The notes beneath the pieces were generated by a model. It made no database searches. It was not told the DNA's origin and saw nothing but the letters and a program-made list of their open reading frames with translations. A DNA stretch of 64,000 bases, from the NCBI GenBank assembly GCA_930367215.1, contig OV884058.1, positions 166,390,478 to 166,454,477 on the forward strand, read 5' to 3'. Of the stretch, positions 21,813-33,876 are shown piece by piece. The stretch is from Pollenia angustigena (lineage: Eukaryota > Arthropoda > Insecta > Diptera > Polleniidae). Position 1 is the stretch's first letter, and each line of letters begins with the position of its first letter. A program made the position numbers and the translations under genes.

Positions 21813-22628
21813 GGTGGGGTGTCACAAAGCCATAGGACATAAAGCCATAATTTTGATATGGCCTTAAGTCTCATATAAATTTTAGTGGAATGGGACATAA
21901 AGCCATTATGGTGTTATGTCCCATTTGATGTGTTGCGTTACAAATGCTTATATGGTATAACAAAGACCTGCTTCGCTAACTAAAGCTTCGCTGCATAGCC
22001 GGCCTTCGGCCGGTCGCAAGGATTTTCTCCTCCATGGTATAACAAACACCGGCTTCGCTTACTAAAGCTTCTCTGTATAGCCGGCCTTTTGGCGGACGCA
22101 AGAATTTTCTCCTTTATGGTATAACAAGTACCGATTTCGCTAAGTAAAGCTTCTAAAATCTGTCTTGTTTCCGAACGAAGGCCGTTTACGCAATGAAGCT
22201 TTAGTTAGCGAAGCCGGTGTTTGTTATACCATAGAGGAGAAAATCATTGCGTCCGGCCGAAGGCCGGCTATGCAGAGAAGCACTTGCTAGCGTAGCTTTT
22301 TCGGGTTTTTTCCATATATGAACGACGTTCCCAAATTTAGGGGCTTAGTTCATTTTGGGTTTGGGGAGTTAATTCATTGGGGACTTAGTTCATACCGCCT
22401 TTTTTGACATAAAACAGGGCGACATGAAACAACAAAGCATTTTCTACATGAAATAGGGTGAAATACAATCATTATCAAAAATATGGCTTTATGTCTCATT
22501 TTCGGAAAAAAAATTTATGGCGTTAAGTCCCATTACAATGAGACTTAATGGCATATGCCCTTATGTCTCAATGGAATGGGACTTAACGCCATATGGCTTT
22601 ATGACCTATGGCTTTGTGACACCCCACC
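21813..22628. mobile_element. TIR element with perfect 9-bp TSD
   Basis: The ends GGTGGGGTGTCACAAAGCCA and the inverted TGGCTTTGTGACACCCCACC are flanked by GTTCGCTTA at 21804-21812 and 22629-22637. Pairing extends to about 38 bp. CATAAAGCCAT and TGGGACTTAA motifs are repeated inside both ends. A 9-bp TSD suggests a Mutator-like element (inference). No ORF of interest is present; the centre holds the GC-rich array at 21955. Confidence 0.9.
21955..22300. repeat. GC-rich 82-bp tandem units with palindromes
   Basis: Three direct units contain GGTATAACAA, CTTCGCTWA, AAAGCTTC and the palindrome GCCGGCCTTCGGCCGG. One inverted unit (about 22190-22290) follows. The same unit is present 2.7 times in intron 2 of Cpsf6 at 60626. 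The G+C content contrasts sharply with the surroundings. Confidence 0.88.
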
Positions 22629-24114
22629 GTTCGCTTATAGTTAACTCTGTTTTTTTTTATGTTTTTTTAATCAACTGGCAACATGTTTTTATTTACCTTT
22701 CTGCCAACTATTATAAATGCCAAATTTCGCAATTTATATTTCATAAAAAAAAATTAAATTGATATTTATGTTGTGTTTGATTTCGTCATCCAAAGAATTA
22801 AAATGAATCTCATACTTAAGACTTATGAAGCATTGCAATTATTAACATTATTGTTTTTATTGTAAGATTTTAAAGCATTTGAATTAATTATTTAAATTAA
22901 ATAAGTATTTGGCTATGTTTTAAATAAACTTTTCTTTATTTTAAAAAGAGTGGTTTTATTAAAGAAAATAACTTTTATATAGTCCAAAATGTGGATTACA
23001 GTAGGTTTTACGTATGTATTATCCATAAAATGGCTTATAAAAAATAGGTTAAAGTCCAAATTCGCTTATAGTCCACAAAAGTTGTGCAACTATAGTAGTG
23101 GACTATAAGCGAAAAGTACTGTAAAAGTTAAAATGAGTATGTTTCTGTGATTCTTCCCTAGAAACTACTAAAGAGATTTTCCTGAAATGTTCACAGTCAT
23201 TTTCTGATCACCCGACGTTAAAGTAAAAGCTTCCAAACTTGGTATAAAAAGTTTGGTTATCAATACAAAATATCTTGCAAAAACCGAGCTAGAAGAGGGA
23301 CAGTAGGTAACTTTGGTATTTGGGGGTATCAAAGCGTAACGGGTTAGGCTTAGTGATGCCAGAAGTGCAGATTTTATAAATTAAAATTTCCAAAATGCAG
23401 ATTTGAAGATTTTTGGTTTAAAAATGCAGATTTTTTAGCTCTGTGGAAACTTCTCTACATTGTCTACACTTATGTCTGTTCCATTTCTACTTCTTGCATT
23501 GATGAACGAAATATATAAACCATTCATGGAAGAACCTTTTGGAAATAGCTTCATTAGCATTGTCTTGACATATAAATATCGCCGGACTTATGATTTTACA
23601 CGATTAATATGCATATGTACTTACAGTTAGGGACAAAATTGTTCACGAAATTATAAAAATGTATGTATATCATGAAAACTATTAAAGTTTCAACTTGGAA
23701 ACTTTCTAAAACTATTGTATGGCATTCTACATTTTATAATAAAACTATGTAAACTTATTTTCAAAAGTACCGTTAGTTTTTATATTTATACTCAGTTAAC
23801 ATCCAAACCATATGTCTGAAAATATTGACCCTGTGTGAATCTTTCATAACAATTCCAAAAAAAAATTCAAGTTTTATCTGTGGGATTTGTTTTTAAAGTG
23901 AATAAATTAATTTTTAACATAAAATTTAAAAAAAACTTGAGCAATTAAATTTTGCCTAGTTTCTTCAAGAAAGGTAAGTCAAAAGCGCCACTTTTAAAAC
24001 AGAGCATTGTGAAAAGTAAAAAAAAGGAGTCTCACTTCGCAACATCACACAAAATAAAACATTTCAGTGAGATTTTAATGTAAAATAAAAAAAGTGTAGT
24101 TTGGATACCAAAAG

Positions 24115-25300
24115 CAACAAAGCTGGTCGCCCAAAAAAAACTTTCGCCAAAAGATTTTCGCGACTCAAAGCGACTTATTGTTACTTGTGTAGTCAATATA
24201 GCTATTAAGGTCCGGCAAATACTGAGTATTGAGTACAATTTAGAAGTAAGCACTAAAATCGTACGAATTTGCTTAAGTTCAAGTAGATTAGTAGCTAGAA
24301 TAAAGAGCGACAACCCACCTTTTAGCAAAAATAAAAGCTGAAAACGGCTAAAGTTTGCAAAAGAGTAAGAAAAATTCAGTTTTAAAGATTCAATACGTGT
24401 AACATGCTTAGATCGGACAAAAACTATGAGATTGAAGCCAGTCGGACGGCAGTAAACATGGCTGGCGTAAAAGTGTTAGCGTAAAAGAGCTGAATAATTC
24501 CAAATATTAAAATTTTGATGATGTCATAAATGACTAATTTAGAAGAAAAAGAAGACTCGTAGATTGCAAGATTAGCCATATTCGGCTTAGAACCACGACA
24601 GAGTGATATCATTATGCAGGACAACGATCTTAAGCATACTTCAGAAAAAGCAAAAAGTTAGTTTGAAGACAATAAAAATTCGAAAATAAATTTACATTCA
24701 ACATTTTTTTTTATTTTTTCGAATTTATTCTATGAGCTAAATTTCAGTTATGTATTTTATAAAGCTTTTTTGTAATATTGTTACATTTTACCTTAGCTTT
24801 CCTTTGGAAAGCAATGAGGTATATTTTATGTACAGAAAAATTTACAATTATTAGACACCAGCAGAATGTAATGCATTTTCTGGCCCGCTACGGCCTTCGT
24901 CAGCATTCTTTGTGTCTCACTGGATAGGGTTACTTTATAAATTGAATGTATTTAACTCAACTATTTAAACAAATAGAAACTGGGAATTATTTCCTTCCGA
25001 AGGTTACTTTATATTATATTCAACATTTTTTTTTATTTTTTCGAATTTATTCTATGAGCTAAATTTCAGTTATGTATTTTATAAAGCTTTTTTGTAATAG
25101 TTCTATTCCTTGAATTTTTCAGAAATGACTTAATACACTACCAGACTATTATATTGTATTTTCTTGGAAGCGAGAGCTTGCCGTTAAAGCTTGGAAAAAT
25201 AAAGCCGAAAATGCTAAAAACTTTTGTATAAGTATGTTAAAAAGGATTAAGGTAGCTTAAAAGAGCAAAGGGACAACACACCAAACGCTAGGACCCAAAT
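24115..25300 (+). pseudogene. Tc1-like transposase pseudogene
   Basis: Readable plus-strand fragments, in order, are AGRPKKTF (the GRPR-type motif before the second HTH), KRLIVTCV, STKIVRICLSSSRLVARIKS (the VRRxLxxxGLxARIKxKKP region) and MQDNDLKHTSEK (the catalytic QDNDPKHTS block). A C-terminal ISMLKRIKV segment lies near 25230. Frames change several times, in-frame stops occur, and an insert of about 0.3-0.4 kb separates the QDND block from the C-terminus. A DNA cut-and-paste transposase was encoded originally; this copy cannot be functional. Confidence 0.82.
24696..25099. repeat. 82-bp direct repeat flanking a 240-bp segment
   Basis: Positions 24696-24777 and 25018-25099 appear identical over 82 bp (ATTCAACATTTTTTTTTATT to AAGCTTTTTTGTAATA). 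The 240 bp between them includes GTTACATTTTACCTTAGC and a CTTCCGAAGGTTAC block. The repeat lies within the Tc1 pseudogene, either as a local duplication or as the short LTR-like ends of an insert. Confidence 0.8.
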
Positions 25301-25891
25301 ACAACAATAATCTCTAACAGCGGTCATAATTGTTCACACTCAGAACTTAATACTAATACCGTGTAAAATATTATGAACACATATTTTTTGGAAAAGTTTT
25401 TACTTTTAAGTTCTTTAAATGTTCTACATTTCATATAGTTAAAGAAAATTAAATAATTATAAATAAAACAAAAATTTATAGCCTATTTTGCCAATAACAC
25501 TATTTTCGTGAACAATTTTGTCCCTAACTGTATTTATAAATATCTTTAATATATGTTCCTTTTACTCCTCTGGTGAGCATAGGGCCTCAAAAATATCTTT
25601 AGTAGTTACTATATTTGATCTCTTGTAAATTTTCAATAAGACCCTTCTTTGATAGTTTTAATAACATGTCAAGCTTCCGATCTAACATAACTACTTTTAA
25701 AACTACCATCGATTTCAAATTCCAAAACATGGCCGTATATTTTGAGATGGATTGTTATATCTTTTTCTAAATAAACTATATAATAAATGTGTTTTGAAGA
25801 TTTTTAAAATCTTGACGCAGATTTTGCAGATGAAAAATTATGGTTTTTTGCTGATTTTACCTCTAAAAGTTTTGGCAACACTGGTTAGGCT

Positions 25892-26291
25892 AGTGTTGTT
25901 ATATTTTGCCAATAAATTTCTTAAGTCGGCGGAAAATTCATATATTTTAAACATATAGTCTGATCCACAAACATATATGGATGAATTGTAGTCAAGGATG
26001 TAAGATAGAAACTATTGCATCTAAGCGGATCATCTCAAACAAAATGTATGCCTTTTAAAAGCGCATTGGTGATCCCAAAAGATCGTCTCCTTTATAAAAA
26101 TCCTTTTAGGCAAGCAGTATATTTTTTGCTGGTATGTTGTTACATAAGAACAATTTTACCGATAAAATTTTTAAGTCGGCGGAAAACTCTTATATTTCAA
26201 ACTTATAGTCTGATCGACAACAAATTTATGGATGAATTATAGAAATTGGTGAACGCTAAAAGATCGTTAAACATTAGGAAGATATTTTCAA
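25892..26291. repeat. Dispersed repeat with two diverged units
   Basis: TTAAGTCGGCGGAAAA followed by CATATAGTCTGAT (about 25920) recurs as TTAAGTCGGCGGAAAA with ACTTATAGTCTGAT (about 26172). A further relative is at 20690. No coding sequence. Confidence 0.65.
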
Positions 26292-26520
26292 CATTACCGC
26301 AAAAAAAACTTAAGCGACATAATTTTCAATATTCGTTTTTTTAATAAATTGATTTATTGGCAAAACTTGCATCATCTCCAAAAATATCAAGGTCACATAA
26401 GGTACCGTAATGATTTAATTACAAAAACAATTTTATCTTAAGCTACAACCTTCAAACCAATTTTTTTTTTTTAATAAAATACAATTTTGTTTTTGTCGCT
26501 TAAGCTTTTTTGCGGTAATG
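26292..26520. mobile_element. MITE with 27-bp TIRs
   Basis: The ends CATTACCGCAAAAAAAACTT and the inverted AAGCTTTTTTGCGGTAATG pair, together with the inner TAAGCGACA. The length is 229 bp with no ORF. No clear TSD was found. Confidence 0.75.
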
Positions 26521-29500
26521 ACTCTATATGTTGTTAAATAAGAACTCTTTTGACGATAAAATTATTTAGTCGACCAGAATTTCAGCTCTATTTCTTTAAC
26601 TGTCTTTTTTTTTTTTGCTATTTCAAAATATGTGAGAGCTTGAAAACGTACCCTACATGCAGTATTGTAGCAGTTATAAATGAAACACAAATTAGAACTT
26701 TTAATTTAAAATTAATTTTATTTAAACAAGTTTAATAATGATATATAATTTTTCGGATTCGGATTCTAAATCTTCTCGGATACAAGATTAATTAATCTTT
26801 ATGTGTTTATATGATATCTTTGATGATATCGAGATACAACGGTGTCTGAAGAATAGAGCAACATATTGAATAGATCCCTCAGTGTGTCTAGTATGAAAAT
26901 ACCCATAAAGTCTTTATTTCTTGACGCCATTGTTTCTTTTAAAAACATTTTAATAAGCAAAGATATACCCCCGTATTCATAAACGATTATTAAATTTAAC
27001 TAATGTTTATTAGGGTAATTGTCATAGTAAATTTGTTCTTTAAACCTTTATTAAATTTTGTGAATAAAGGCATTAGATTTTTTTATTTCAGCACTTTGAA
27101 TTAAGATTTAATGTTGGCTGGAAGGCATGCTGTACCAAATAAAATGCATACGAAATGATTATTGTATTTCAAATCATTGAAAATTACTACTTAATTGGTA
27201 ATTTAATAACAAGTTGTTTCGGAAGCAAAACCATATAGAAGTACAAACAAGTAAGAAAATTTTAAACAGATGTGAAGTTAGAAAAACTGCTGTTAAAGTC
27301 GCATCCGCAAGTCTCCTAATTTTTGGGACAATATTATTCTCCAATATCTATATTAAGGTTTCAGAAAAATTTCAGGGTGACTCGGGTATACATTTTTTTG
27401 TATCTCTATAAAGATTAAGAAAAGTTTTTAAAACAAGGTTTGTTTCTGTATTTACGTTTCTAAGTTTTAACAGAAGTAGCAAATATATAAAGAAAAGCCT
27501 TTTAAAATAGCTTATATAATATTTTGTCAAAAAAATAAATTACTTCGACCGGAAACGCCAACAAATTTGATATAAAAATCAATAAAAAAGTGCAACCCAA
27601 TTTTTTCTCTGTGTATTTTCCCGAACCAGGTAACTTTTTGATAAATAAATATTATTTGTATATACACTGATTTGTCGGCCTTGATGCTGCGTTAAAATTT
27701 TTTCTAAATTCAATAATTTTGCTTTTTATTTTTCCGCCGCGAGAATGGCCTTATTTCTAAGTGTGAGCTGATTCGCTTTGCTACGCCCATGGAATGAAAT
27801 TTGAAAGAAACTTTGAACTAAATTTAGTTACATCTATATAAAGTTTGGTAAAGTGAGCGCTTTACCAGTTTATCTCGCTTTTTAACGGATATTGTGTATT
27901 GATGACCAAGCTTTTTGTTTGAAATTTGAAAACTTTTACTATTACTGTATTCCAGATATAAATACATATATAAAAATTTATATTGTAATAGTATTGACGG
28001 TGCCAAGTCCACTTCTCTAGTCCTGCTCAGTTTTTGACAGATGTGGTGTATAAATAATTTAACTTTTTGTACCAAATTTGGATACTTTTACTGTAACTGA
28101 TCTCTTGATATGCAGAAATTTTTATTGCTCTGTTATGGGAGGTGTCAAACCTATTTCTCCAGTTCAACTTACTTTTTGACATCCAAGCTAATTGTTCCAA
28201 ACTCGGATACTTTTACTAATATACAGGAAATTACATTGTCCTCGTATGGGACAAAAGTTTTGTATTGATAATCAAACAACATATCATCACTTTTAAATAG
28301 TTTACAGGTCAAGAAAAAAACGTTGTAAAATAAAAACTATTTGCAATATTGAAGAAAAATTTTCAAATCTGAATTAAAATTAAAGTAGAAATAAATATCG
28401 GATGGAAAAAATCAGTTTCTTTTGATACACTTAATTAACGCTATGTTGAATTGTTATTTTTTGGAACAAAATAACATATCATCAATCTTAATCTGTATGA
28501 AAAAATGCAAATTTTTTTAAATATGTATTTTGTTTTTACTTTAAATAAGAAGTAATTTTTATACCGTTCAGGTAGAGAGAGTATTAAGAGTTTGTACTGA
28601 TAGGTGTAACATCTGAATCGATTTAACGATGTCCGTCCGACTGGCTGGTTGTATGTCCCTGTTAACTTTGTGCGTAAAAAAATCGCAGTTTTGAGATATT
28701 TTCTCGAAAATTTTTCTGTAAAAATTGACTTTTATCATACCATGGTGAAAACATATAAAATTCTAAACGGCCGAGCGTAGCATTTTTTTTGTTTTCACTT
28801 TCATGACTAATGGGTGATACGTCATTTTGTTAAAGAAAATCGTCCATTAAAGAATACGTTTTTTCAAAACTTGGTTATAACTTGGTTATTTTTGATATTA
28901 AAGGCTTAGAATTCTAGACACATGAAGGGAATCGTAATCAATAAATACTATCTAATGAATTACTTTTTTACTTTTAAAATTATTTTTTTATATAGTTCCC
29001 TATTGCAATAACATTTAAGAACTACATATTTTCCCTCTAATTCTGATAATGATCTAACGTTCACTAGCATCTATAATACTAATGCAGCCTTGCGGCCTCA
29101 TGAACATAAACTTAATATTGGCAAAGCTTCAGACTCTATAGTAATTTCACAAAGGTTGATGGATTAAGGGCAATTTTAATTAGCTCTTTTTTGTAATTAG
29201 AACATGTATATTTGCTGTTACTGAAACTTGGCTATAATTTAACAAGCCAAATCGTGCTGTTAATATATTTGAATACAATATATTTACATACACATTTCTA
29301 CTAGACTAATATTTATTCGACTGGTCTTAAGGTTTCTAATTTAAGTGTATGCGAATCTGTTTTTATTGCGTTGTGCTCTGTTAGTGCTTCATATAATTGA
29401 TTTTAATTAATATTAATAGAGAATCCATTTAAGTTTCTCCTTTAACAAAAAGCAAATGCTATAAACAGTCTGCACATTTAATAAATGTAATAAATATACC

Positions 29501-29825
29501 ATAATTTAACAAAAAAATTCTCATAAATTAATCAAAATCAATACTCAAAGTTTTTAGATAACATTTAAACTAACTGCATGCACATACATACGTGATCGAA
29601 TCGATCAAATACAAATACTTGATAACTAATACATAGTTAAAGTTACATGTGATTTTGTTCTTATACATTCGTTTAATTCCTTTGCAAAAAAATAATAATA
29701 TAGCAGTTTCACTTTCGTTGACATTCAAATAGCAAATTGAATGTCAAGAAAATAATTGTAAAATGCATTTCTGTTTTTCGACACTTTATATTTATTGCTG
29801 CTTTTATTTGTTTTTATCTTTGCAG
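26521..29825. other. Non-coding DNA upstream of the cueball exon
   Basis: No exon was recognised with confidence. Dispersed-repeat pieces occur at about 28303-28395 (related to 12380) and 28560-28690 (TGTAACATCTGAATCGATTT, GTCCGTCCGACTGG). The first exon of cueball, with the signal peptide, may lie here or farther left. The final part ends in a pyrimidine-rich acceptor at 29810-29825. Confidence 0.5.
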
Positions 29826-31884
29826 ATTTTGCAGTAACCGCCAAAACGAAAATTGTGTTTTACGATGAGCATTGGCGGGAGATCACCTCGTCTGCACACC
29901 AATTTGATCAGCTTTCGGCAATTGCCTTTGATGAAACCGAAGAAATTGTTTATTTTGCCGATCGTTTGCACAACAACGGTAGCATATTCTCGTTGAAAAT
30001 ACCAACGGGACAAGACGATCCACATGTTATTGAGAAAATAGTGCAGCGAACGCAAAGGGAAATTATTACTAGTATAGCATATGACCCACTCAATCGCAAT
30101 GTTTATTGGGCAGATCAATTAAATCGAAAAATTTACTTTGTTTCCATTGATGCCCATGAAAATAATCTTCCAAAAACCCTTATAGATTTTACGAATGAAG
30201 AGAACATACCAGATGGCATAGCCATTGATATATGTCGCCGTAAGATCTATTGGACAAATTCAAATTTTAACAATGCTTCCATTGAAAGAATGGATTTGAA
30301 TGGTAGTAATCGTGAAATTATTGTTAATAAAGATCTTTATTTACCTCGTGGTATAGTGGTGGATCAGTTGTCAGATCGTATATACTGGGTTGTAGATCAA
30401 CAGGGAATGCATTTTACTGTTGAAAGTTCACGCCTTAATGGTAGTGATCGAGAAGTAATTGTTAAGGGTCTAGATAGTACGCCTTCCAATTTGGCTGTTA
30501 CAAAAGATTTAATATTTTGGACTGATCGCAGACATAATGCTGTTTGGATGCACACGAAGTGGACTAAAAAAACATTTAACCAAACCGAGGAACAAAACGA
30601 GGAAGCCACAAAACCACACATTGTTTTAAAACTGACAGAATCGCCTAGTGGCATTGTATCACGATCTCGCTACATGACAACACTACTAAACGACCAACAT
30701 TGTTCAGGAGCCGTAAATAAAATAAAACATCATCTTTTAAATATTGCACAAACAAAGGTCAACAGAAATTCAACGGAAGTTTTGTCTGAAGTTAAAAAAG
30801 ACTACTGCCTAAACGGTGGAGAATATATACCACAAAGTGGTATTTGTATATGTAAACTTGGCTTTAAAGGTGCACGTTGTGAAACAAGTGAGTGCCATAA
30901 TTATTGCGTGCATGGCACATGTACAATTTCATCATCCTCATTTCCCAAATGTGCCTGTCAACGTGGTTTCTATGGCGAGCGCTGTCAGTCGTATCGTTGT
31001 TCGGGTTTCTGCTTTAATGAAGGTGTATGTAAAATAGAAAATAATGGTGAACCATCATGTGAGTGTTCTGATAATTTTGGTGGTCAACGTTGCGAACAAA
31101 ATTCCACAGAGATATGTGCACTATTTTGTAGAATATTAAAACATGAACCGAACGCATATGTTCCATTTGGATGTCATGATATGTAAGTAACAGCAATTTA
31201 TATACTTTACTTGAAATTGCTTTCCAAAGCTTTTATTTTTATTATCAAGATAATTATGAATAAAAATTACCAGGGAGTTTTCTCCCTTCTCCCATTTTTA
31301 CAATTGAATTTTAATATATTTATTCGTTTTGACGCTTTTGCCCTTTCAACAGTTGCGAAGAATTGGCAGCAGAGAGCGAGGAAGGTGCACAAATGTATGC
31401 CATACCCACATATAAACATTTGGAAATATGCCATAACCAAGTTACCTGGACAAATACCCTAATTATCGCACTTGTAGCTGGAGTCGTATTATGCCTTTCT
31501 CTGGTTCTATTAATTGTTCACGGTGTACGACGTTTCTATAAACCAGCCAGACCAAGAATTAAGAAAACTTTTGTGGTGCGTAGACAACCGATCTCCTCAT
31601 CCGATACTCCTTTAACAAATCGCCCCTTGGCTACAGAGCAGTGCGAAATAACAATTGAAAACTGTTGTAATATGAACTATTGTGATACGGTCAGTATAAA
31701 AATATATTCTTAGTGCATATTATGCATATTTTCTGTTAAAAAAATATTAAAATAATTTTATATATGTTTATCTTAACAGCCTTGCTTTGACCCCAAATTG
31801 GTGCAACAGACTTTATCACGTGATACAAATACCAAAGATGATAAAAAAGTTTTAATTCACAATATGGAAGATGAATTATATTAA
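29826..31884 (+). CDS. cue: Cueball: single-pass receptor with YWTD and EGF repeats
   Basis: Three coding exons are visible: 29826-31182, 31353-31689 and 31780-31884 (stop TAA). All junctions are GT/AG and their total keeps frame, giving about 598 residues after an incomplete first codon. The first exon, with the start and signal peptide, is not seen: the sequence before 29826 is a splice acceptor (TTTTTATCTTTGCAG), not coding. Domains, from the first visible residue: LDL-receptor YWTD propeller (about 1-270; NVYWAD, KIYWTN, RIYWVV, LIFWTD), EGF-like modules rich in cysteine (about 325-440; GFKGARC, GFYGERC, FGGQRC), a transmembrane helix (about 490-512; [19 protein letters not shown]) and a short cytoplasmic tail. 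Order and length match dipteran cueball (about 640 aa). In Drosophila it is needed in the male germ line; the role here is by orthology. Confidence 0.93.
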
Positions 31885-32541
31885 ACGGATGAGGCTGATT
31901 AAAGGAGAAATAAATATTAGAAGTTTTAGATATTGTAAGCTAACGTCCATAAACATAACCAACCAAGCACATAAACACAGAATAATAGAGGCCTTAAACA
32001 ATTTAAATCACAGCCATTCATTATACAATAAAATTTAATGGCTGTTTAAAGTACTTAAAAAACTTATTTATACGCTCAAATATTTAAGTAGCAAAAAAGA
32101 CGGTTTCTAATAAATTTTTTTTTCAGTTTTATATTTGTTGTAAATAAATAGGGAAAATATACCAAAATGATCGGGGTTTAATGGTGGTTAGAAGAGGGTT
32201 TTTAATGTTTTTTTTAATTGCATTGATTTTTAACTAAAATTGGCCGTTAGAACGTAGAACGTCAAGCCGTACATTTTTTTTAAACTGTTCCATTTGCCCA
32301 CAATTCCATCGTCAACGTCGTCAATTCAATATTAGAAAACTCAAAATTTGCTTTATTTTTTTTACTATTATATTTTTTTTTTAAACTAACGCAACGTATG
32401 TTTACGTTCAACATAGATACGATTCTACGTTTGCTCAGCCTGTGTATTTAATTGACAACGCATCTACCTCGTACGCTTATACGTTCATACGGTGCAATTA
32501 TGTATCAAAGTTAATTATTGTTTCTATTATATAAGAAGTCT
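31885..32541 (+). other. cueball 3' UTR and following non-coding DNA
   Basis: AATAAA polyadenylation signals lie at about 31909 and 32029, within 150 bp of the stop. The rest is AT-rich and no gene was seen. Confidence 0.55.
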
Positions 32542-32919
32542 TATGGACAATTTCACCAATTTTATTAAAATATCAATTCTTATTTAAATATACAGGGGTG
32601 TGCTGGAAATCGAAAACGCAAATGGCAAGAATTTTGAAGTTGTCTTTAATACACTTTTAATCTAATTTTTATAAGTTTTGTTACAAAATTCTGTTTAATA
32701 GAGAATATTTGTATAATTTTTGCCATAAAATTCTTTTATTACAGACAACTTTTTAAAAAACGACTTTTTAAATTCTTGCGTTTTGCGTTTTCGATTTCCA
32801 GCACACCCCTGATAGTTTTTCATACAATTTTATTTTTTTTTTTTTTGACATGAAAAATTAATTTTAAACATACATATGTAAATTGATATTTAAATACATT
32901 GGTGAAAAATTGGCCATTA
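32542..32919. mobile_element. MITE family 2, copy 1 (interrupted)
   Basis: The ends ATGGACAATTTCACCAA and the inverted TTGGTGAAAAATTGGCCAT match the copies at 33877, 43643 and 44093. It is split by MITE family 1 copy 3. Confidence 0.8.
32593..32811. mobile_element. MITE family 1, copy 3 (3-bp TSD ATA)
   Basis: The ends CAGGGGTGTGCTGGAAATCG...CGATTTCCAGCACACCCCTG are perfectly inverted. Flanks are ATA at 32590-32592 and 32812-32814. The related uninterrupted sequence at about 33922 reads AAATATAGTTTTTCATA, an empty site with one ATA. Confidence 0.93.
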
Positions 32920-33217
32920 GTTTTCAAATACAAAATTAGTTTTAATAAAAATGTATAGCAGGTTGAAATACAATTTTTATTCAGTTAGGATATAAACAGG
33001 GTTTTCCAAACTTTTTTTCTTTTCGTTACCGTTTAACTAATTGCCAGAGTTGTAGTTGGAAAGCTTTTTGATAGAAAAATATAACATGTCTCCCATTATC
33101 TTATATTTTGTCTATACATATCTTGGTATATTTTCCTGTTTTATTTATATTACGTTAATTTTTTTTTCTAAACACAAAATGGCTTTATGTGTTTTAATGT
33201 GCAAAAAAACAATACTA

Positions 33218-33385
33218 AGGGTATTCACGTCACAAGTTGCACTCTTGCAAAAAAGCAAAAGTGCTAAAATATAACAACAACCACACAGACAATAAGTTGT
33301 GCGTAAATAATTGTCTTTGTGGTTGTTGTTATGTTTATCCACTTTTGACTTTTTGCAAGGGTGCAACTTGTGACGTGAATACCCT
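33218..33385. mobile_element. Hairpin MITE with 5-bp TSD TACTA
   Basis: The arms AGGGTATTCACGTCACAAGT...ACTTGTGACGTGAATACCCT pair and extend inward (TTGCAAAAA, AACAACAACCAC). TACTA flanks it at 33213-33217 and 33386-33390. The end AGGGTATTCA is shared with the hAT end at 12477, hinting at a hAT origin (inference). Confidence 0.85.
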
Positions 33386-33390
33386 TACTA

Positions 33391-33876
33391 TTCACTATTA
33401 GAAAATCTTTTTTTCTCAACGTAAAAAATTATTGTTTATGAAATAGAAAAATATTTGAAAAACAAAATAATTTGCAAAAAAAAATTGCACAAGTTGCAAG
33501 TAAAAATAACACAAAAAAAATTCTTAAGGCTTAAAGCAAAAAAAAAGGCTTAAAAGACGTAAGAAAAATAAAAAAGTTTTTGCAAAAGCGTTAAAAATAC
33601 ACAGAGCTACAAAAAATATAATACATATATAGTGTAATCTCTTTCGGCCAAATCAAAAGAATCTAATGCTTTCCTAATGCAAAGATGACGGGATCTTGCA
33701 ACCGTGTCCGCCTGGAGGGGGTTTCCTCTTAAACAAGGTGTAAGTTTAGGGAGAAAACACTGTATATATGTATGTATGTTAATATTCAGTCAAACTTCTC
33801 GATAGTAAACTACTGTACAATGAAGCTCTTCCTATTATGAATTGATTTCGGCAACACAGTTTTTTCGTTTCAATTT
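33391..33876. other. AT-rich non-coding stretch
   Basis: Adenine-rich with no gene recognised. A short GC-richer block (GATCTTGCAACCGTGTCCGC) lies near 33692. Confidence 0.45.

Larger units (their letters stand above)
21612..23121. mobile_element. TIR element with 23-bp perfect ends, Tc1/pogo-like
   Basis: The ends CAGTACTTTTCGCTTATAG (and four more bases) are perfectly inverted at the two borders. CGCTTATAGTCCA-like motifs recur just inside (21640-21750 and 23045-23100). TA follows on the right; the left flank is AT. No transposase was found. The 816-bp element at 21813 is inserted inside. Confidence 0.75.
23624..25530 (+). mobile_element. Tc1-like transposon, defective
   Basis: The ends CAGTTAGGGACAAAATTGTT are perfectly inverted (TIR at least 27 bp) and flanked by TA at 23622-23623 and 25531-25532. 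A frameshifted transposase lies between. It was inserted in the hAT element at 23351. Confidence 0.92.
23351..25883. mobile_element. hAT element with perfect 8-bp TSD, carrying a Tc1
   Basis: GTTAGGCT flanks the element at 23343-23350 and 25884-25891. The ends are TAGTGATGCCAG and the inverted TTTTGGCAACACTG. Just inside each end, TGCAGATTTT-type motifs repeat (23367-23440 and 25810-25860). Much of the interior (23624-25530) is a Tc1 element, so the hAT itself is only about 0.6 kb and non-autonomous. Confidence 0.9.

Noticed and set aside
29795..29825. Start of cueball at the in-frame TTG before the propeller exon
   Set aside because: The hydrophobic-looking leader is the translation of a polypyrimidine tract ending in a splice acceptor (CTTTGCAG); there is no ATG in frame.
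31690..31713. End of cueball at the stop in 31711-31713
   Set aside because: A GT donor at 31690 joins to an acceptor at 31779 and gives a longer conserved-style tail; the stop lies in the intron.
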